A stretch of DNA of 64,000 nucleotides from contig NZ_CP032097.1 of NCBI RefSeq assembly GCF_003544915.1, positions 1,116,001 to 1,180,000 of the forward strand, given 5' to 3'. Shown in pieces: positions 9,091 to 18,900 of the stretch. Source of the DNA: Arcobacter ellisii. Its GTDB lineage: Bacteria; Campylobacterota; Campylobacteria; Campylobacterales; Arcobacteraceae. Below the pieces are notes generated by a model. That model did not search any database. It saw only the letters and a program-made list of their open reading frames with translations, and was not told the DNA's origin. Both the position numbers and the translations under genes were made by a program. Numbering within the stretch: position 1 is the stretch's first letter; every line of letters begins with the position of its first letter.

Positions 9091-10695
9091 TTATTTACCA
9101 GATGAAAGAATAGCTTTATGGATATAATAGTTTATTCGATAGATATGAATACTTACACGATGTAACCATCTAATAGCTTCTAATCTATCTGAACCATCTG
9201 GAACATCAAGCTCTCCTGTTGCAATTTTATTTGCAATATCTTCTCTATATTTTTGATTCATTTTTTCTATATCTATTGTTAGTTTTTTACTATTTTTAAT
9301 TATATTATTCCAGTCATTTGTCTTTTGAGCAAGAATACTATTTAGAATATTTGTATAAAATTGTTTTAAAATACTTTCTAATTCCAAAATATTTTTAGCA
9401 CAAATAATTCTCTCTTCTTCCTCTTCACATCTTTCATGTAATCTTTGAAGATGGTCAATTGAATGAATTAAATCAACCAAATATGCCCAATCAGGACTAT
9501 CTTTTTGTTTGATATGAATTTTATCTATAAATTCATGGGTGATATTTAATATATCTTGAACCTCTTTCATATCCATTCTTTTATAGTCTGATTTTTCATT
9601 TAATAAAGTTTCAATATGTTTTAATATGATTATGTACTCTTTAATAATAGTTTGTAATGTAACATTTAAAGCAATTTTGGGTTCTTTTAAAAACTCTTCA
9701 TTAAAATTATTTATATCATTGTTAGATTTATCTTTTATTATATTTTTTATAAACAGAGCAAATATATTTGTAAATGGTAAAATTAGTAAAACACTTATAA
9801 TATTAAATGAACTATGAAATGCAACCAATGAAATTTGTGAGTTTTCTAAAATAAAACCAGGTTTTATATATTCTAAAATAGTTATAAAAGGTGTAATAAA
9901 CATAAAAGCAAATATTGCACTTAAACAATTGTAAATTACATGAGAAAATCCTGTTCTTTTTGCATTTATATTTCCACCAATTGTGGCCATCGCTGCTGTT
10001 ATTGTTGTTCCTACATCCATACCAATAACTAAAGCTGCTGCTTGTTCAAAATTAACTGCACCACCATAAAGAAGAGTTAATGTCATCGCAATTCCAGCAC
10101 TTGAAGCTTGGGTAATCATAGTAATTAAAATACCTATACTTATAAGTATTAGCCTTCCAGAAAAAGAATCACTAGGTAGAATATTTGGAGTTAAAATATT
10201 TTCAAAACCTTTAACTGCCTCTTGCATAGTATCAATACCAACAAATATTAGCCCAAATCCAGCTATTGCAAAACCAATTGAAGCAAGATTTTCTTTTGCA
10301 AAAAGTTTTAAAATCGCACCTAAAAAAATAAAAGGTAAAACTATTGTTCCTAAATCAAATTTGAATCCAAATATAGCAACTATCCAACCTGTAAAAGTAC
10401 TTCCAATATTTGCACCAAAAATAATACCTAAAGATTGAGAAAAGCTGATAATCCCTGCACCTACAAAACCAACAGCTGCAACTGTGGTGGCACTTGAAGA
10501 TTGTAATAAAGTGGTCATAATTGCACCACTTAAGGCTCCACTATATGGGCTTTTTGTAAAATGTAACATGGCATTTCTTAATGTATCACCTGCAAGTGAC
10601 TGTAAACCTTTTGTCATGATTATTAAACCAATCAAAAAAATACCAAGTCCACCAAGAAGAGTAACAATAATAATTAACTTTGAAAAATCTATCAT
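9091..10695 (-). CDS. Na+/phosphate cotransporter with PhoU-like tail
   Basis: This 534-residue protein contains two Na_Pi_cotrans repeats, each with a QSSSATT-type motif: TTLLQSSSATTVAAVGFVGAG near residue 65 and ITQASSAGIAMTLTLLYGG near 195. After about eight or nine membrane helices comes a soluble helical part from about residue 330 with PhoU-like features (HIETLLNEKSDYKRMDMKEVQ, HRVSIHIYRINYYI). The family couples inward sodium to phosphate uptake. It converges with metX; the two stop codons abut at 9090/9091 with no space for a separate terminator. Confidence 0.87.
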   Translation of the reverse strand: MIDFSKLIIIVTLLGGLGIFLIGLIIMTKGLQSLAGDTLRNAMLHFTKSPYSGALSGAIMTTLLQSSSATTVAAVGFVGAGIISFSQSLGIIFGANIGSTFTGWIVAIFGFKFDLGTIVLPFIFLGAILKLFAKENLASIGFAIAGFGLIFVGIDTMQEAVKGFENILTPNILPSDSFSGRLILISIGILITMITQASSAGIAMTLTLLYGGAVNFEQAAALVIGMDVGTTITAAMATIGGNINAKRTGFSHVIYNCLSAIFAFMFITPFITILEYIKPGFILENSQISLVAFHSSFNIISVLLILPFTNIFALFIKNIIKDKSNNDINNFNEEFLKEPKIALNVTLQTIIKEYIIILKHIETLLNEKSDYKRMDMKEVQDILNITHEFIDKIHIKQKDSPDWAYLVDLIHSIDHLQRLHERCEEEEERIICAKNILELESILKQFYTNILNSILAQKTNDWNNIIKNSKKLTIDIEKMNQKYREDIANKIATGELDVPDGSDRLEAIRWLHRVSIHIYRINYYIHKAILSSGK

Positions 10696-10784
10696 GTTAA
10701 CACCAATGTTTTTTTTAGTTTACAAGTTCTTTTATTAATTATTGATATAATAAACAATTATATAAATAATAATGAGGATATTAA

Positions 10785-10973
10785 ATGAATGAAGAGATTA
10801 GTTTTGAAGAAAAAGTTATAAAGGCAAAAGAACTTTTAGAAAAATTATCAAATCCACAAATAACACTTAGTGATTCAATAAAACTTTATAAAACAGGTAT
10901 CAAAGAGTTAGAAGATGCGCAAAAACTTCTTGACGAAGCTAAGCTTATCTTCTTAGTTGAAAACAAAAATTAA
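10785..10973 (+). CDS. xseB: Exodeoxyribonuclease VII small subunit
   Basis: XseB is the small helical subunit that clamps XseA in exonuclease VII, which degrades single-stranded DNA. The 62-residue product has the family pattern SFEEKVIKAKELLEKLSNPQITLSDSIKLYKTG, given here in part as FEEKVIKAKELLEKL and LSDSIKLYKTGI, followed by a second helix KLLDEAKLIFLV. The large subunit is not in this window. The gene is alone between divergent or convergent neighbours and is followed by a two-way hairpin. Confidence 0.88.
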   Translation: MNEEISFEEKVIKAKELLEKLSNPQITLSDSIKLYKTGIKELEDAQKLLDEAKLIFLVENKN

Positions 10974-11000
10974 TCTGATTATTTTAAAGAATAATCAGAT
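10973..11000. terminator. Hairpin terminator between xseB and deacetylase gene
   Basis: An 11-bp perfect stem (ATCTGATTATT with AATAATCAGAT) around a 6-base loop lies at the convergent ends of xseB and the deacetylase gene. It overlaps the last codons of the deacetylase. T-richness is modest, so efficiency is uncertain. Confidence 0.6.
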
Positions 11001-11773
11001 AATTTAACAAACGTAAAACCTTCTGCTTTTAATTTTTTAATAACTCTAATAATTCCTTCTCTTGTATAAGATTCAGGATGATTAAAATGAACTATTGCAA
11101 TTTCCCCACCTTTAACATCTTCAAAAGCTTTTTCGATTTTTTTAGCTGTATATGTTGCTCCAGCATCGCCTAAAACAGAAAAACCAACAACTTCTTGTTT
11201 TAAACTATTTGCAATTTTAACAGCAACTTCATCATAATATGCAGTTCCTGAACGGAAATATTTAGGTCTTTTATTTGTTAATTCTTCAATTTTTCTTGCA
11301 TTCAATTCTATTTCATCAACAAGTTCTGAAATATTTGCTGTACCATTTATTCCATAAACAGATTTTCCTTCAACAGAAGCTGGTTTATGTAAATGTCCAT
11401 GATTCCCAATTTCAAATAGTGAATTTGAAGCTAGTGATTTAAAATTCTCAAGATTTTGATCAATCCATCTTCCATTTACAAATAAAGTCGCAGGAATTTT
11501 CTCTTTTTCTAAATATGCAATTAAATGCTTATCATATCCCATTCCACCTTCTGTTCCACAAGCATCCATTGTAAGAGCAATAATTTTTTTATTAGTATTT
11601 AGCTTTGTTTTTACACCTTTTACTTTTTCTCCCCACTCTTTAGGAATTTGTTTTTCATATTTTTTCTCAATAGATTGTTTTAACTTTTCATAATCATTTG
11701 AAGGATTAGTTGAAGCAGAGTTAGCACTTAATGCTAAAAGAGATAGTGATAAAAAAATTGAAAATTTTTTCAT
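10979..11773 (-). CDS. Secreted polysaccharide deacetylase family protein
   Basis: The 264-residue product begins with a clear Sec signal peptide (MKKFSIFLSLSLLALSANSA) and acts in the periplasm or outside. The NodB-type fold is shown by ALTMDACGTEGG (metal-binding aspartate), FEIGNHGHLHKP with the H-x3-H metal ligands, and FRSGTAYYDEVAVKIA for the third conserved block, ending with IAIVHFNHPES. Family members remove acetyl groups from peptidoglycan or other polysaccharides; the substrate here is not determined. It is divergent from thiF. Confidence 0.85.
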   Translation of the reverse strand: MKKFSIFLSLSLLALSANSASTNPSNDYEKLKQSIEKKYEKQIPKEWGEKVKGVKTKLNTNKKIIALTMDACGTEGGMGYDKHLIAYLEKEKIPATLFVNGRWIDQNLENFKSLASNSLFEIGNHGHLHKPASVEGKSVYGINGTANISELVDEIELNARKIEELTNKRPKYFRSGTAYYDEVAVKIANSLKQEVVGFSVLGDAGATYTAKKIEKAFEDVKGGEIAIVHFNHPESYTREGIIRVIKKLKAEGFTFVKLSDYSLK

Positions 11774-11921
11774 TTGTTGCCTTGTATTGATTTCTTTTTT
11801 ATAATATGTAATTATAGATTAGGAATACTTGATTTTAGTCATAGTTTTTTAATTATAATTTGATATTATTACAAAATGATATAAAAATAATAATCTTTAC
11901 TAATAAACTAAGGAATAAATA

Positions 11922-12605
11922 ATGCAAAATGAATTTAATGAATATTTTAATAGACAAATAAAACTTTGGGGAGAAGAGGTACAAAATTCACTTCAAAATA
12001 AAAAAATAGCGATTATTGGAAGTGGAGGTTTAGGATGTACACTTGGAATTGCACTTGGAGCATCTGGAATTGGTGAGTTTGCATTTATTGATTTTGATAC
12101 AGTTGGAGTTCATAATATTCATAGACAAATAGGTTTTAAAGTAGGGGATGATGGAAAATATAAAGCTGATGTTTTAAAAGAATTAATTGAATCAAGATGT
12201 CCATATACTAAAGTGACAGCTTATAAAGAGAGTTTTGATGATTTTGCAAAAAGAGATTTAGAATTTGATTTAATCATTGATGCAACAGATAATCTTCCAA
12301 CAAGAGCTGCTATTAATGAATATTGTATGAAAAAACAACAACCTTGGATTTATGGAAGTGTTGAAGAATTTCATGGTCAAGTTTGTTTTTTTGAAAAAGC
12401 CTCTTATGAAGCAGTTTTTCAAATAAATGATAGAAAACCAAACGGAATCGCTTGTCCTATTGTTATGCATATAGGTTCACTTCAAGCAAATTTAGCTTTA
12501 AGATATTTAGCTGGTTTAGAAGTGAAAAAAGATGTTTTATACTATCTATCTTTTGATAATGAAGGTATTTTAAATACAAAAAAATTTAATCTTCCAAAAG
12601 CATAA
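11922..12605 (+). CDS. ThiF/MoeB-family adenylyltransferase (E1-like)
   Basis: A 227-residue E1-like enzyme with the nucleotide loop IIGSGGLGC (residues about 31-39), the FIDFDTVGVHNIHRQ segment that binds ATP and magnesium, and the Asp-containing IDATDNLPTRAAIN. Such proteins adenylate the C-terminal glycine of a small sulfur carrier (ThiS, MoaD or similar). The usual CxxC pairs that bind zinc are missing and no sulfur-carrier gene is next to it, so the partner is unknown. The lysE-type gene starts directly after its stop codon, suggesting co-transcription. Confidence 0.85.
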   Translation: MQNEFNEYFNRQIKLWGEEVQNSLQNKKIAIIGSGGLGCTLGIALGASGIGEFAFIDFDTVGVHNIHRQIGFKVGDDGKYKADVLKELIESRCPYTKVTAYKESFDDFAKRDLEFDLIIDATDNLPTRAAINEYCMKKQQPWIYGSVEEFHGQVCFFEKASYEAVFQINDRKPNGIACPIVMHIGSLQANLALRYLAGLEVKKDVLYYLSFDNEGILNTKKFNLPKA

Positions 12606-13232
12606 ATGTTAGATTTAGAAATTTTAAGTGCATTTTTTATAACTTCTATATTACTTGCACTTGTTCCTGGACCTGATAATCTATTTGTATTAACTCAATC
12701 AATGTTACAAGGTAAAAAAGCTGGTTTTATAGTAGTTTTAGGACTTTGTACAGGATTGTTATTTCATACATTTATGGTAGTTATGGGAGTTTCTGTACTT
12801 TTTCAAACTTCAATAATTGCTTTTACATTTTTAAAAATAATTGGAGCACTTTATCTTTTATATCTTGCTTGGCAATTATTTAAAAGTTCAAATTCTAAAA
12901 TAGAAACAAAAAAATCACATTTGATTGAGTATAAAAAACTCTATTTTAAAGGGATTTTTATGAACATAACAAATCCTAAAGTATCTCTATTCTTTTTAGC
13001 ATTTTTGCCACAATTTACAAATATAAATTTAGGGAATATCTCTTTTCAAATGTTAGTTTTAGGAATATTATTTATTCTTTCAACTATTTTAGTTTTTGGC
13101 TTAATTGCTTTTTTTTCAGAAAAATTGGCAAAAAATTTTAATAAATCAAATAACTTTCAAAATATTTTGAATAAATTTACAAGTTTTATATTTGTTGTAT
13201 TAGCAATAAAACTCTTAATTACAAAACAGTAA
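12606..13232 (+). CDS. LysE/RhtB-family amino-acid exporter
   Basis: The 208-residue protein has about six membrane helices and the family signature LVPGPDNLFVLTQSMLQGKKAG near the N-terminus (partially shown: PGPDNLFVL). The motif NITNPKVSLFFLAFLPQF near residue 120 is also typical. Family members export amino acids such as homoserine, threonine or lysine. The ATG follows the thiF stop with no gap, so it is probably the second gene of that unit. Confidence 0.87.
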   Translation: MLDLEILSAFFITSILLALVPGPDNLFVLTQSMLQGKKAGFIVVLGLCTGLLFHTFMVVMGVSVLFQTSIIAFTFLKIIGALYLLYLAWQLFKSSNSKIETKKSHLIEYKKLYFKGIFMNITNPKVSLFFLAFLPQFTNINLGNISFQMLVLGILFILSTILVFGLIAFFSEKLAKNFNKSNNFQNILNKFTSFIFVVLAIKLLITKQ

Positions 13233-13305
13233 CAGCATAACCCAATCTTAAGCCCTTTTTAGATACACTATCCAAATTTTATACAAAAGATATGGGGAAT
13301 TTTTT

Positions 13306-16300
13306 ATGCCAAAAAGAGAAGATATAAAGTCTATTTTACTTATTGGTTCTGGACCAATTGTAATTGGTCAAGCGTGTGAGTTCGATTATTCAGGAACTCA
13401 AGCTACTAAAACGCTAAAAGAACTTGGATATAGAGTTGTTTTAATAAATTCAAATCCAGCTACGATTATGACAGATCCTGAGTTCGCTGATAAAACATAT
13501 ATTGAACCAATTACAGAAGAAGTTGTTGCAAAAATAATTAAAAAAGAAAATATTGATGCTATTTTACCAACAATGGGTGGGCAAACAGCACTAAATGTTG
13601 CAACATCTATGTATGATAAAGGTATGTTAGAAGGTATTCACTTTTTAGGAGCAAATCCTGAAGCTATTAAAAAAGGTGAAGATAGACATCTTTTTAACGA
13701 AGCAATGAAAAAAATTGGTATGGATTTACCAAGAAGTGAAAATGCATATAATTTAGAAGAAGCTATCAAAGTTGTAAAAGAGATTGGATTTCCAGTAATT
13801 TCAAGAGCTTCATTTACACTTGCTGGTGGTGGTTCAGGTGTTGCTTATAATATGGATGAATTTAAAAAATTGGCAGCAGCTGGTTTAGAAGCAAGTCCTA
13901 TTAATGAAATCGAAATTATGGAATCTATGCTTGGGTGGAAAGAGTATGAGATGGAAGTTATTAGAGACCACAAAGATAACTGTATTATCGTATGTTCTAT
14001 TGAAAACTTAGACCCAATGGGAGTTCATACCGGAGATTCTATCACTATTGCACCTGCTCTTACTCTTACAGATAAAGAGTATCAAGATATGAGAAACGCA
14101 TCTTTTGCAATTCTTAGAGAAATTGGTGTTGATACTGGTGGTTCAAATGTTCAATTCTCAATTTGTCCAAATACTGGAAGAATGATTGTAATTGAGATGA
14201 ATCCAAGGGTTTCAAGATCATCTGCACTTGCTTCAAAAGCTACTGGATATCCTATTGCAAAAGTAGCAACTTTATTAGCTGTTGGATTTACTCTTGATGA
14301 AATTACAAATGATATCACAGGAACTGCTGCTTCATTTGAACCTGTAATTGACTATATTGTTACAAAAGTTCCAAGATTTACTTTTGAAAAATTCCCTAAA
14401 GCTGATTCTACTTTAACTACTTCTATGAAATCTGTTGGTGAAGCAATGGCTATTGGAAGAACGTTTAATGAATCTATTCAAAAAGCTCTTTGTTCAATGG
14501 AAACTGGTCTTATTGGATTTGATAGAATTTTAGATAAAGATTTAGATTTTATTAAAAAAGAGATTAGAAGACCAAATGATAAAAGACTTTTATATCTAAT
14601 GGAAGGTATGAGACAAGGTTTATCAAATGAAGAGATTTTTGAGTTATCAAAAATTGATCCTTGGTTCTTAACTAAATTTAGAGAACTTCATGATTTAGAA
14701 AAATCAATTAATGAATCAATATTAACTGATGAAAATTTCATGAGAAAAATTAAAACAAATGGATTTAGCGATAAAATGATTGCTAAATTAATAGGTAAAA
14801 CAGAAGAAGATGTTTATCAAGCAAGAAAAACTTTAGATGTTGATTTTGAATACAATGAAGTTGATACTTGTGCGGCTGAATTTAAAGCTTTAACACCATA
14901 TTTATACTCTACAACAAATATTACAAAATTACCAAAAGTTTCTAAAACAGAATCAAACGAGAAAAAAGTTATGATTATTGGTGGTGGACCAAATAGAATT
15001 GGTCAAGGTATTGAGTTTGACTATTGTTGTGTACATGCATCATTTGCTTTAAATGAAATGGGTGTAAAAACAATTATGTATAACTGCAACCCAGAAACAG
15101 TTTCAACTGATTATGATACATCAGATATTTTATACTTTGAACCAATTGATTTTGAACATGTTAGAAGTGTTGTTGAAAAAGAGAATCCAGATGGTGTTAT
15201 CGTTCATTTTGGTGGACAAACTCCATTAAAATTAGCAAATGCTTTAACAAAAGCAGGAGCAAAAATCATTGGAACAACTGCAGAAGTTATTGATTTAGCA
15301 GAAGATAGAAAAAAATTCTCAGCATTTGTTGAAAATATTGGATTATTACAACCAGATAATGGAACAGCTGTTGAAGTTGAAGAAGCAATAGAAATTGCTG
15401 AAAAAATCGGATATCCAGTTCTTGTTAGACCATCATTCGTTCTTGGTGGAAGAGGTATGAGAATTGTTTATTCAACTGATGAATTAAAACAATATATGGA
15501 TGAAGCAGTTTCTGTTTCAAATGATGCACCTGTATTAATTGACAAATTCCTTGATAGAGCAATTGAGCTTGATGTTGATTGTATTTGTGATGGAAAAGAA
15601 GTTTACATTGGTGGAATTATGCAACATATTGAAGAAGCTGGAATTCACTCAGGTGACTCTGCTTGTTCATTACCTCCTGTTTCTATTAGTGATGATTTAA
15701 TTAAAGAATTAGAAACTAAAACAAAAGAGATGGCTTTAGGTCTTGGTGTTGTAGGTTTAATGAATACTCAATACGCAATTCATAAAGGACAAATTTATTT
15801 AATTGAAGTAAATCCAAGAGCTTCTAGAACAGTTCCATTTGTATCTAAAGCAACAGGAATGCCACTAGCTAAAGTTGCAACTAGAGTTATGTGGGGTGAA
15901 ACTTTAAGAGATGCTTTAAAAGTATATGATAAAGATATTGTTACTGAAAATAATGGTGTATTAAAACCAAAATTAAAAAATCATGTTGCAGTAAAAGAAG
16001 CTGTTTTCCCATTCAATAAATTAAATGGTGCAGATTTACTTTTAAGTCCAGAGATGAAATCAACTGGTGAAGTTATGGGTATTTCTGATAACTTTGGTAT
16101 GGCATTTGCAAAATCTCAAAGTGCAGCTAAAAATAATCTTCCAAAAGAAGGAAAAGTATTTATTTCATTATGTGATTTAGATAAAGAATTTGCTCCAAGT
16201 ATTGCTAAAGGTCTAACTGAAAATGGATTTACAATCGTTGCAACTGGTGGAACTTATAAAATTATTGCTGAATCAGGTGTAGATTGTGAAAAAGTATTAA

Positions 16301-16551
16301 AAGTTAGTGAAGGAAGACCAAATATTATTGATTTACTTACTAATGGTGATATTTCAATGGCTATTAATACAAGTGAAGCTAAAGAATCATCAAAAGATGA
16401 TGGTAAAGAGATTAGAAGATCTGTATTAAGAATGAATGTACCATATTTTACAACTGTAGCTGCTGCAAATGCTGCTGTTGAAGCAATTAAAGTTTTAAAA
16501 ACAAACGATGTTTCAACTCCAAAATCAATTCAAGAGTTTTTAAACGATTAA
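13306..16551 (+). CDS. carB: Carbamoyl-phosphate synthase large subunit
   Basis: CarB makes carbamoyl phosphate from ammonia, bicarbonate and two ATP for arginine and pyrimidine synthesis. At 1,081 residues it has the normal length and duplicated layout: first half from [20 protein letters not shown] with ATP-grasp region, second half from [20 protein letters not shown], and a C-terminal MGS-like allosteric domain ([20 protein letters not shown]). Conserved metal-site lines [20 protein letters not shown] and [18 protein letters not shown] are present. The small subunit carA is not here. A Sua5-like gene starts 2 bases downstream. Confidence 0.97.
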   Translation: MPKREDIKSILLIGSGPIVIGQACEFDYSGTQATKTLKELGYRVVLINSNPATIMTDPEFADKTYIEPITEEVVAKIIKKENIDAILPTMGGQTALNVATSMYDKGMLEGIHFLGANPEAIKKGEDRHLFNEAMKKIGMDLPRSENAYNLEEAIKVVKEIGFPVISRASFTLAGGGSGVAYNMDEFKKLAAAGLEASPINEIEIMESMLGWKEYEMEVIRDHKDNCIIVCSIENLDPMGVHTGDSITIAPALTLTDKEYQDMRNASFAILREIGVDTGGSNVQFSICPNTGRMIVIEMNPRVSRSSALASKATGYPIAKVATLLAVGFTLDEITNDITGTAASFEPVIDYIVTKVPRFTFEKFPKADSTLTTSMKSVGEAMAIGRTFNESIQKALCSMETGLIGFDRILDKDLDFIKKEIRRPNDKRLLYLMEGMRQGLSNEEIFELSKIDPWFLTKFRELHDLEKSINESILTDENFMRKIKTNGFSDKMIAKLIGKTEEDVYQARKTLDVDFEYNEVDTCAAEFKALTPYLYSTTNITKLPKVSKTESNEKKVMIIGGGPNRIGQGIEFDYCCVHASFALNEMGVKTIMYNCNPETVSTDYDTSDILYFEPIDFEHVRSVVEKENPDGVIVHFGGQTPLKLANALTKAGAKIIGTTAEVIDLAEDRKKFSAFVENIGLLQPDNGTAVEVEEAIEIAEKIGYPVLVRPSFVLGGRGMRIVYSTDELKQYMDEAVSVSNDAPVLIDKFLDRAIELDVDCICDGKEVYIGGIMQHIEEAGIHSGDSACSLPPVSISDDLIKELETKTKEMALGLGVVGLMNTQYAIHKGQIYLIEVNPRASRTVPFVSKATGMPLAKVATRVMWGETLRDALKVYDKDIVTENNGVLKPKLKNHVAVKEAVFPFNKLNGADLLLSPEMKSTGEVMGISDNFGMAFAKSQSAAKNNLPKEGKVFISLCDLDKEFAPSIAKGLTENGFTIVATGGTYKIIAESGVDCEKVLKVSEGRPNIIDLLTNGDISMAINTSEAKESSKDDGKEIRRSVLRMNVPYFTTVAAANAAVEAIKVLKTNDVSTPKSIQEFLND

Positions 16552-16553
16552 TA

Positions 16554-16997
16554 ATGAACTCTGATTTAATTTATCTTGTTCAAACAGATACAACTGTAGG
16601 TTTCTCATCATCAAGTGATGAGAAACTTTCACTTCTAAAACAAAGACCTCTTACAAAAAAAATACTCAATACTGTTGATTCTTTCTCAACACTAAATAAG
16701 AATACTAGAATTCCTAAAGAGTTTAGAAAGAAAGTTAGAAATAGTAAAAAAACAACATTTATTTATCCAAATGGTATGTCTTTCCGTGTTGTAGAAAAGA
16801 GTTCTAAATTTTATGATTTTATACATAAATTTGGTGTTTTATATTCAACATCAGCAAATAAAACAGGTAAAAATTTTGATAGAGAATTTGCAATAAGTGG
16901 TGCAGAAATTATAGTTGAAGATAAAAGAGGTTTTTATGAAACTACAGCTTCAACAATTATAAAGTTAGGTAAAAAATCATTTAAGAAATTACGATAG
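16554..16997 (+). CDS. Short Sua5/YciO/YrdC-family protein
   Basis: The 147-residue product is a short member of the family that makes threonylcarbamoyl-AMP for the t6A modification of tRNA. The family pattern is seen in YLVQTDTTVGFSSSSDEKLSLLKQRP (partly: QTDTTVGF) at the N-terminus and in the conserved YSTSANKTG segment near residue 100. It is about 50 residues shorter than typical TsaC, so it may be a divergent, nucleotide-binding paralogue. It begins 2 bases after carB and probably shares its transcript. Confidence 0.8.
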   Translation: MNSDLIYLVQTDTTVGFSSSSDEKLSLLKQRPLTKKILNTVDSFSTLNKNTRIPKEFRKKVRNSKKTTFIYPNGMSFRVVEKSSKFYDFIHKFGVLYSTSANKTGKNFDREFAISGAEIIVEDKRGFYETTASTIIKLGKKSFKKLR

Positions 16998-17068
16998 AAT
17001 CACTATTTGATAATAGACTTTAAGCAAAAACAAACTCAAACTAAATTATAATTTCAATCTTCATTTTT

Positions 17069-17144
17069 GACCCTGTCGTCTAGAGGCCAAGGACGTCTGG
17101 ATTTCCTCCAGAACACGCAAGTTCGAATCTTGCTGGGGTCGCCA
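17069..17144 (+). tRNA. tRNA-Glu (anticodon TTC)
   Basis: The 76-nt sequence folds as a cloverleaf. The acceptor GACCCTG pairs with TGGGGTC, the anticodon stem TCTGG/CCAGA encloses the loop ATTTCCT with anticodon TTC, and the T arm is GCAAG-TTCGAAT-CTTGC. The encoded 3' end is GCCA. The accessory island begins right after it, making it a likely attachment site for an integrated element. Confidence 0.96.
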
Positions 17145-17618
17145 TTGATTTAAAGGGCTTTTTAAGTTTTATTAGATTTTACTATTTCCCACTTATTTCC
17201 CACTAAATTATTAAAATATAATATTTTAAATTAAAAAACATCTAATTATCAAAGTTACTTTTATATTTCTAAATTTAAGTTCATTTCAATTTATTACACT
17301 CACATTAATAAAATACAAAATTAATATTAATCTCAACATCAAAATGTAAAAAATAACAAAAAATAGCAAAAATTTCTGAATAAAAAATCTTCAATAAAAT
17401 CAAATTTCCAAAAAGTTTTAAAATTTATCTTAGATAGTCTAATTTATCGGTCTTTTTAGTAGTTTTGAGTGAGTCAAAAATGCGTATATTTAGTATGCAC
17501 TTATTTTAAGTATTAAAGCACATCTTCTGATTTGACATATAGAATTTTTAATGTTTATAATTTCATGTTTCAAATAATTATGAAATAAATACAATCTTTA
17601 TAATAAAGGAGTTTTTCT
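17145..17618. other. Gene-free stretch after tRNA-Glu, island edge
   Basis: No convincing gene is present in these 474 bases. They contain a short tandem repeat at 17183-17204, then very AT-rich DNA, and a promoter-like region before the HTH gene (AAAGGAG precedes the ATG at 17619). I did not find a second copy of the tRNA 3' end inside the island that would mark a right attachment site. Confidence 0.6.
17183..17204. repeat. 11-bp tandem repeat, integrase-arm-like
   Basis: The unit TATTTCCCACT occurs twice with no gap, 38 bases after the tRNA. Paired short repeats of this kind next to a tRNA are often arm-type sites of tyrosine integrases, but no integrase gene is present here. The repeat itself is seen directly; the integration role is inferred. 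Confidence 0.6.
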
Positions 17619-17852
17619 ATGAATTTACAAGAGCTAAATTCAATTTTACCACCAGAGCAAAGAAAACAAGCTTGCTTAAATCAGACTCAAGTTTCACAAC
17701 TTTTAGGTGTATCTTCAAGTACCTTAGCAAACTGGAGAGCAGAGGGCATTTCTCTAGAATACATAAAAGTAGGAAAGGGTAAAAGTAGGGTTATGTATTT
17801 GAAAACAAAATTAGTAGAATTTTTGAATTCTAATCAAATTAAAGTTAGTTAG
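17619..17852 (+). CDS. Small helix-turn-helix (MerR/AlpA-like) protein
   Basis: A 77-residue protein with an HTH near residues 22-45 (TQVSQLLGVSSSTLANWRAEG), followed by KVGKGKSRVMYLKTKLVEFL, the pattern of excisionase/AlpA-like DNA-binding proteins. AAAGGAG lies upstream of the ATG. It opens the mobile island and likely regulates the adjacent replication or transfer genes. A similar layout (small HTH genes before a replication-like gene) recurs at 48.95-49.4 kb. Confidence 0.75.
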   Translation: MNLQELNSILPPEQRKQACLNQTQVSQLLGVSSSTLANWRAEGISLEYIKVGKGKSRVMYLKTKLVEFLNSNQIKVS

Positions 17853-17916
17853 TTGTCCACTTTTAAAAAGTTTTGGCGAACGCTAAAAGTGGACTTATCC
17901 AATGTGTTGGACAACT
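17851..17916 (+). promoter_or_regulatory. Competing stem-loops before the replication-like gene
   Basis: GTCCACTTTTA (17855-17865) pairs perfectly with TAAAAGTGGAC (17884-17894). The overlapping segment AGTTGTCCA (17851-17859) pairs perfectly with TGGACAACT (17908-17916). The two stems share 17855-17859, so only one can form at a time. This resembles an attenuator or antisense-target leader controlling the downstream replication-like gene; an oriT or origin hairpin is an alternative. Confidence 0.5.
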
Positions 17917-17968
17917 GAATTATAGTCAGTATGTCCTTATTTACTATTGAAAAGTAAGAAGGTAAAGT

Positions 17969-18607
17969 ATGTCAATAAAAAAATACTATTGGTTAAAATT
18001 AAAAGAAACATTTTTTTCAGATTTGAGAATAAAAAAATTGAGAAAAATGGCGGGTGGAGATACCTATACTATAATTTTCCAAAAAATTATGCTTCTAAGT
18101 CTAAAAGATAATGGGCTTATCAAGTTCCAAAATATAGAACAAAACTTACAAAAAGAGTTAGCATTAATACTAGATGAAGATGAAGATAATTTAATTGTAA
18201 CTCTAGGTTTTTTAACTCAAACTAACATTCTAGAAAAAAAAGATGAAAGAACTTTTTACATTCCTTTAGTTGCAGAACTTACTGGTGTTGAAACAGATTT
18301 TGCAAGAAAAAAAAGAGAATATAGAGAAAGACAAAAAAAAGACAATGTCCTCCCCATGTCCGACAAGAGAAAAGAGATAGAGAAAAGAGATAGAGAAAGA
18401 GAAGATATACAAGAAGATATACAAGAAGATATCAAAAAACTTTCAATGTTTTCTTCTTTAACTGCAATTGAAATGTCAAATGTTGATATTGAAAAATTAG
18501 ATGTCAGCGAAGCTACTATTAATTATCTAAAAAAACATTCATTATCAGAAGTTGTTAATTATGCTGTGGATCATGAAGATTATTTATTAAAGGAAATACT
18601 ACAATGA
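17969..18607 (+). CDS. Phage replisome-organiser/plasmid replication-like protein
   Basis: The 212-residue product begins IKKYYWLKLKETFFSDLRIKKLRKMAGGDTYTII (shown in part), which matches the N-terminal domain of phage replisome organisers: a winged-helix DNA-binding region. It is followed by a basic, charged linker (FARKKREYRERQKK) and a KERD-rich low-complexity part around residues 130-155 (repeated EDIQ). It probably binds the element's origin, but an accessory replication or regulatory role cannot be excluded. Its stop overlaps the next ATG by 4 bases. Confidence 0.65.
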   Translation: MSIKKYYWLKLKETFFSDLRIKKLRKMAGGDTYTIIFQKIMLLSLKDNGLIKFQNIEQNLQKELALILDEDEDNLIVTLGFLTQTNILEKKDERTFYIPLVAELTGVETDFARKKREYRERQKKDNVLPMSDKRKEIEKRDREREDIQEDIQEDIKKLSMFSSLTAIEMSNVDIEKLDVSEATINYLKKHSLSEVVNYAVDHEDYLLKEILQ

Positions 18608-18900
18608 ATCATCTAAGCAAAAAACAATTACAAGAGAAGATATTGGAATTGGAAAAAGAAAGAGCTAGCTTAATCAGCTTATATTTAGCATCAGATAATT
18701 TGATAAAAGATTCAAAAGCTTATATTACAGATTTACTAACTACTCGAATGGAACTTGAAGAGGAGATTAAAAATCTAAAAAGTTATATAAAAACACCTTT
18801 TAGCGCTAAAGATGAATTTGAAAAAATAAAATTAGAATTAAGAAAATTAGAGGAGAATAAAAAGGGAGAAAATCCTGATAATTGGCGAAAGGAAATCTAA
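18604..18900 (+). CDS. Coiled-coil protein, unknown
   Basis: A 98-residue, highly charged protein with two helical stretches of heptad character (KKQLQEKILELEKERASL and MELEEEIKNLKSY). It overlaps the preceding gene by 4 bases and touches the next one, so all three are probably translated as a unit. Position before a VirB6/TrbL gene suggests a mobilisation or transfer accessory role, but no family is recognised. Confidence 0.6.
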   Translation: MNHLSKKQLQEKILELEKERASLISLYLASDNLIKDSKAYITDLLTTRMELEEEIKNLKSYIKTPFSAKDEFEKIKLELRKLEENKKGENPDNWRKEI

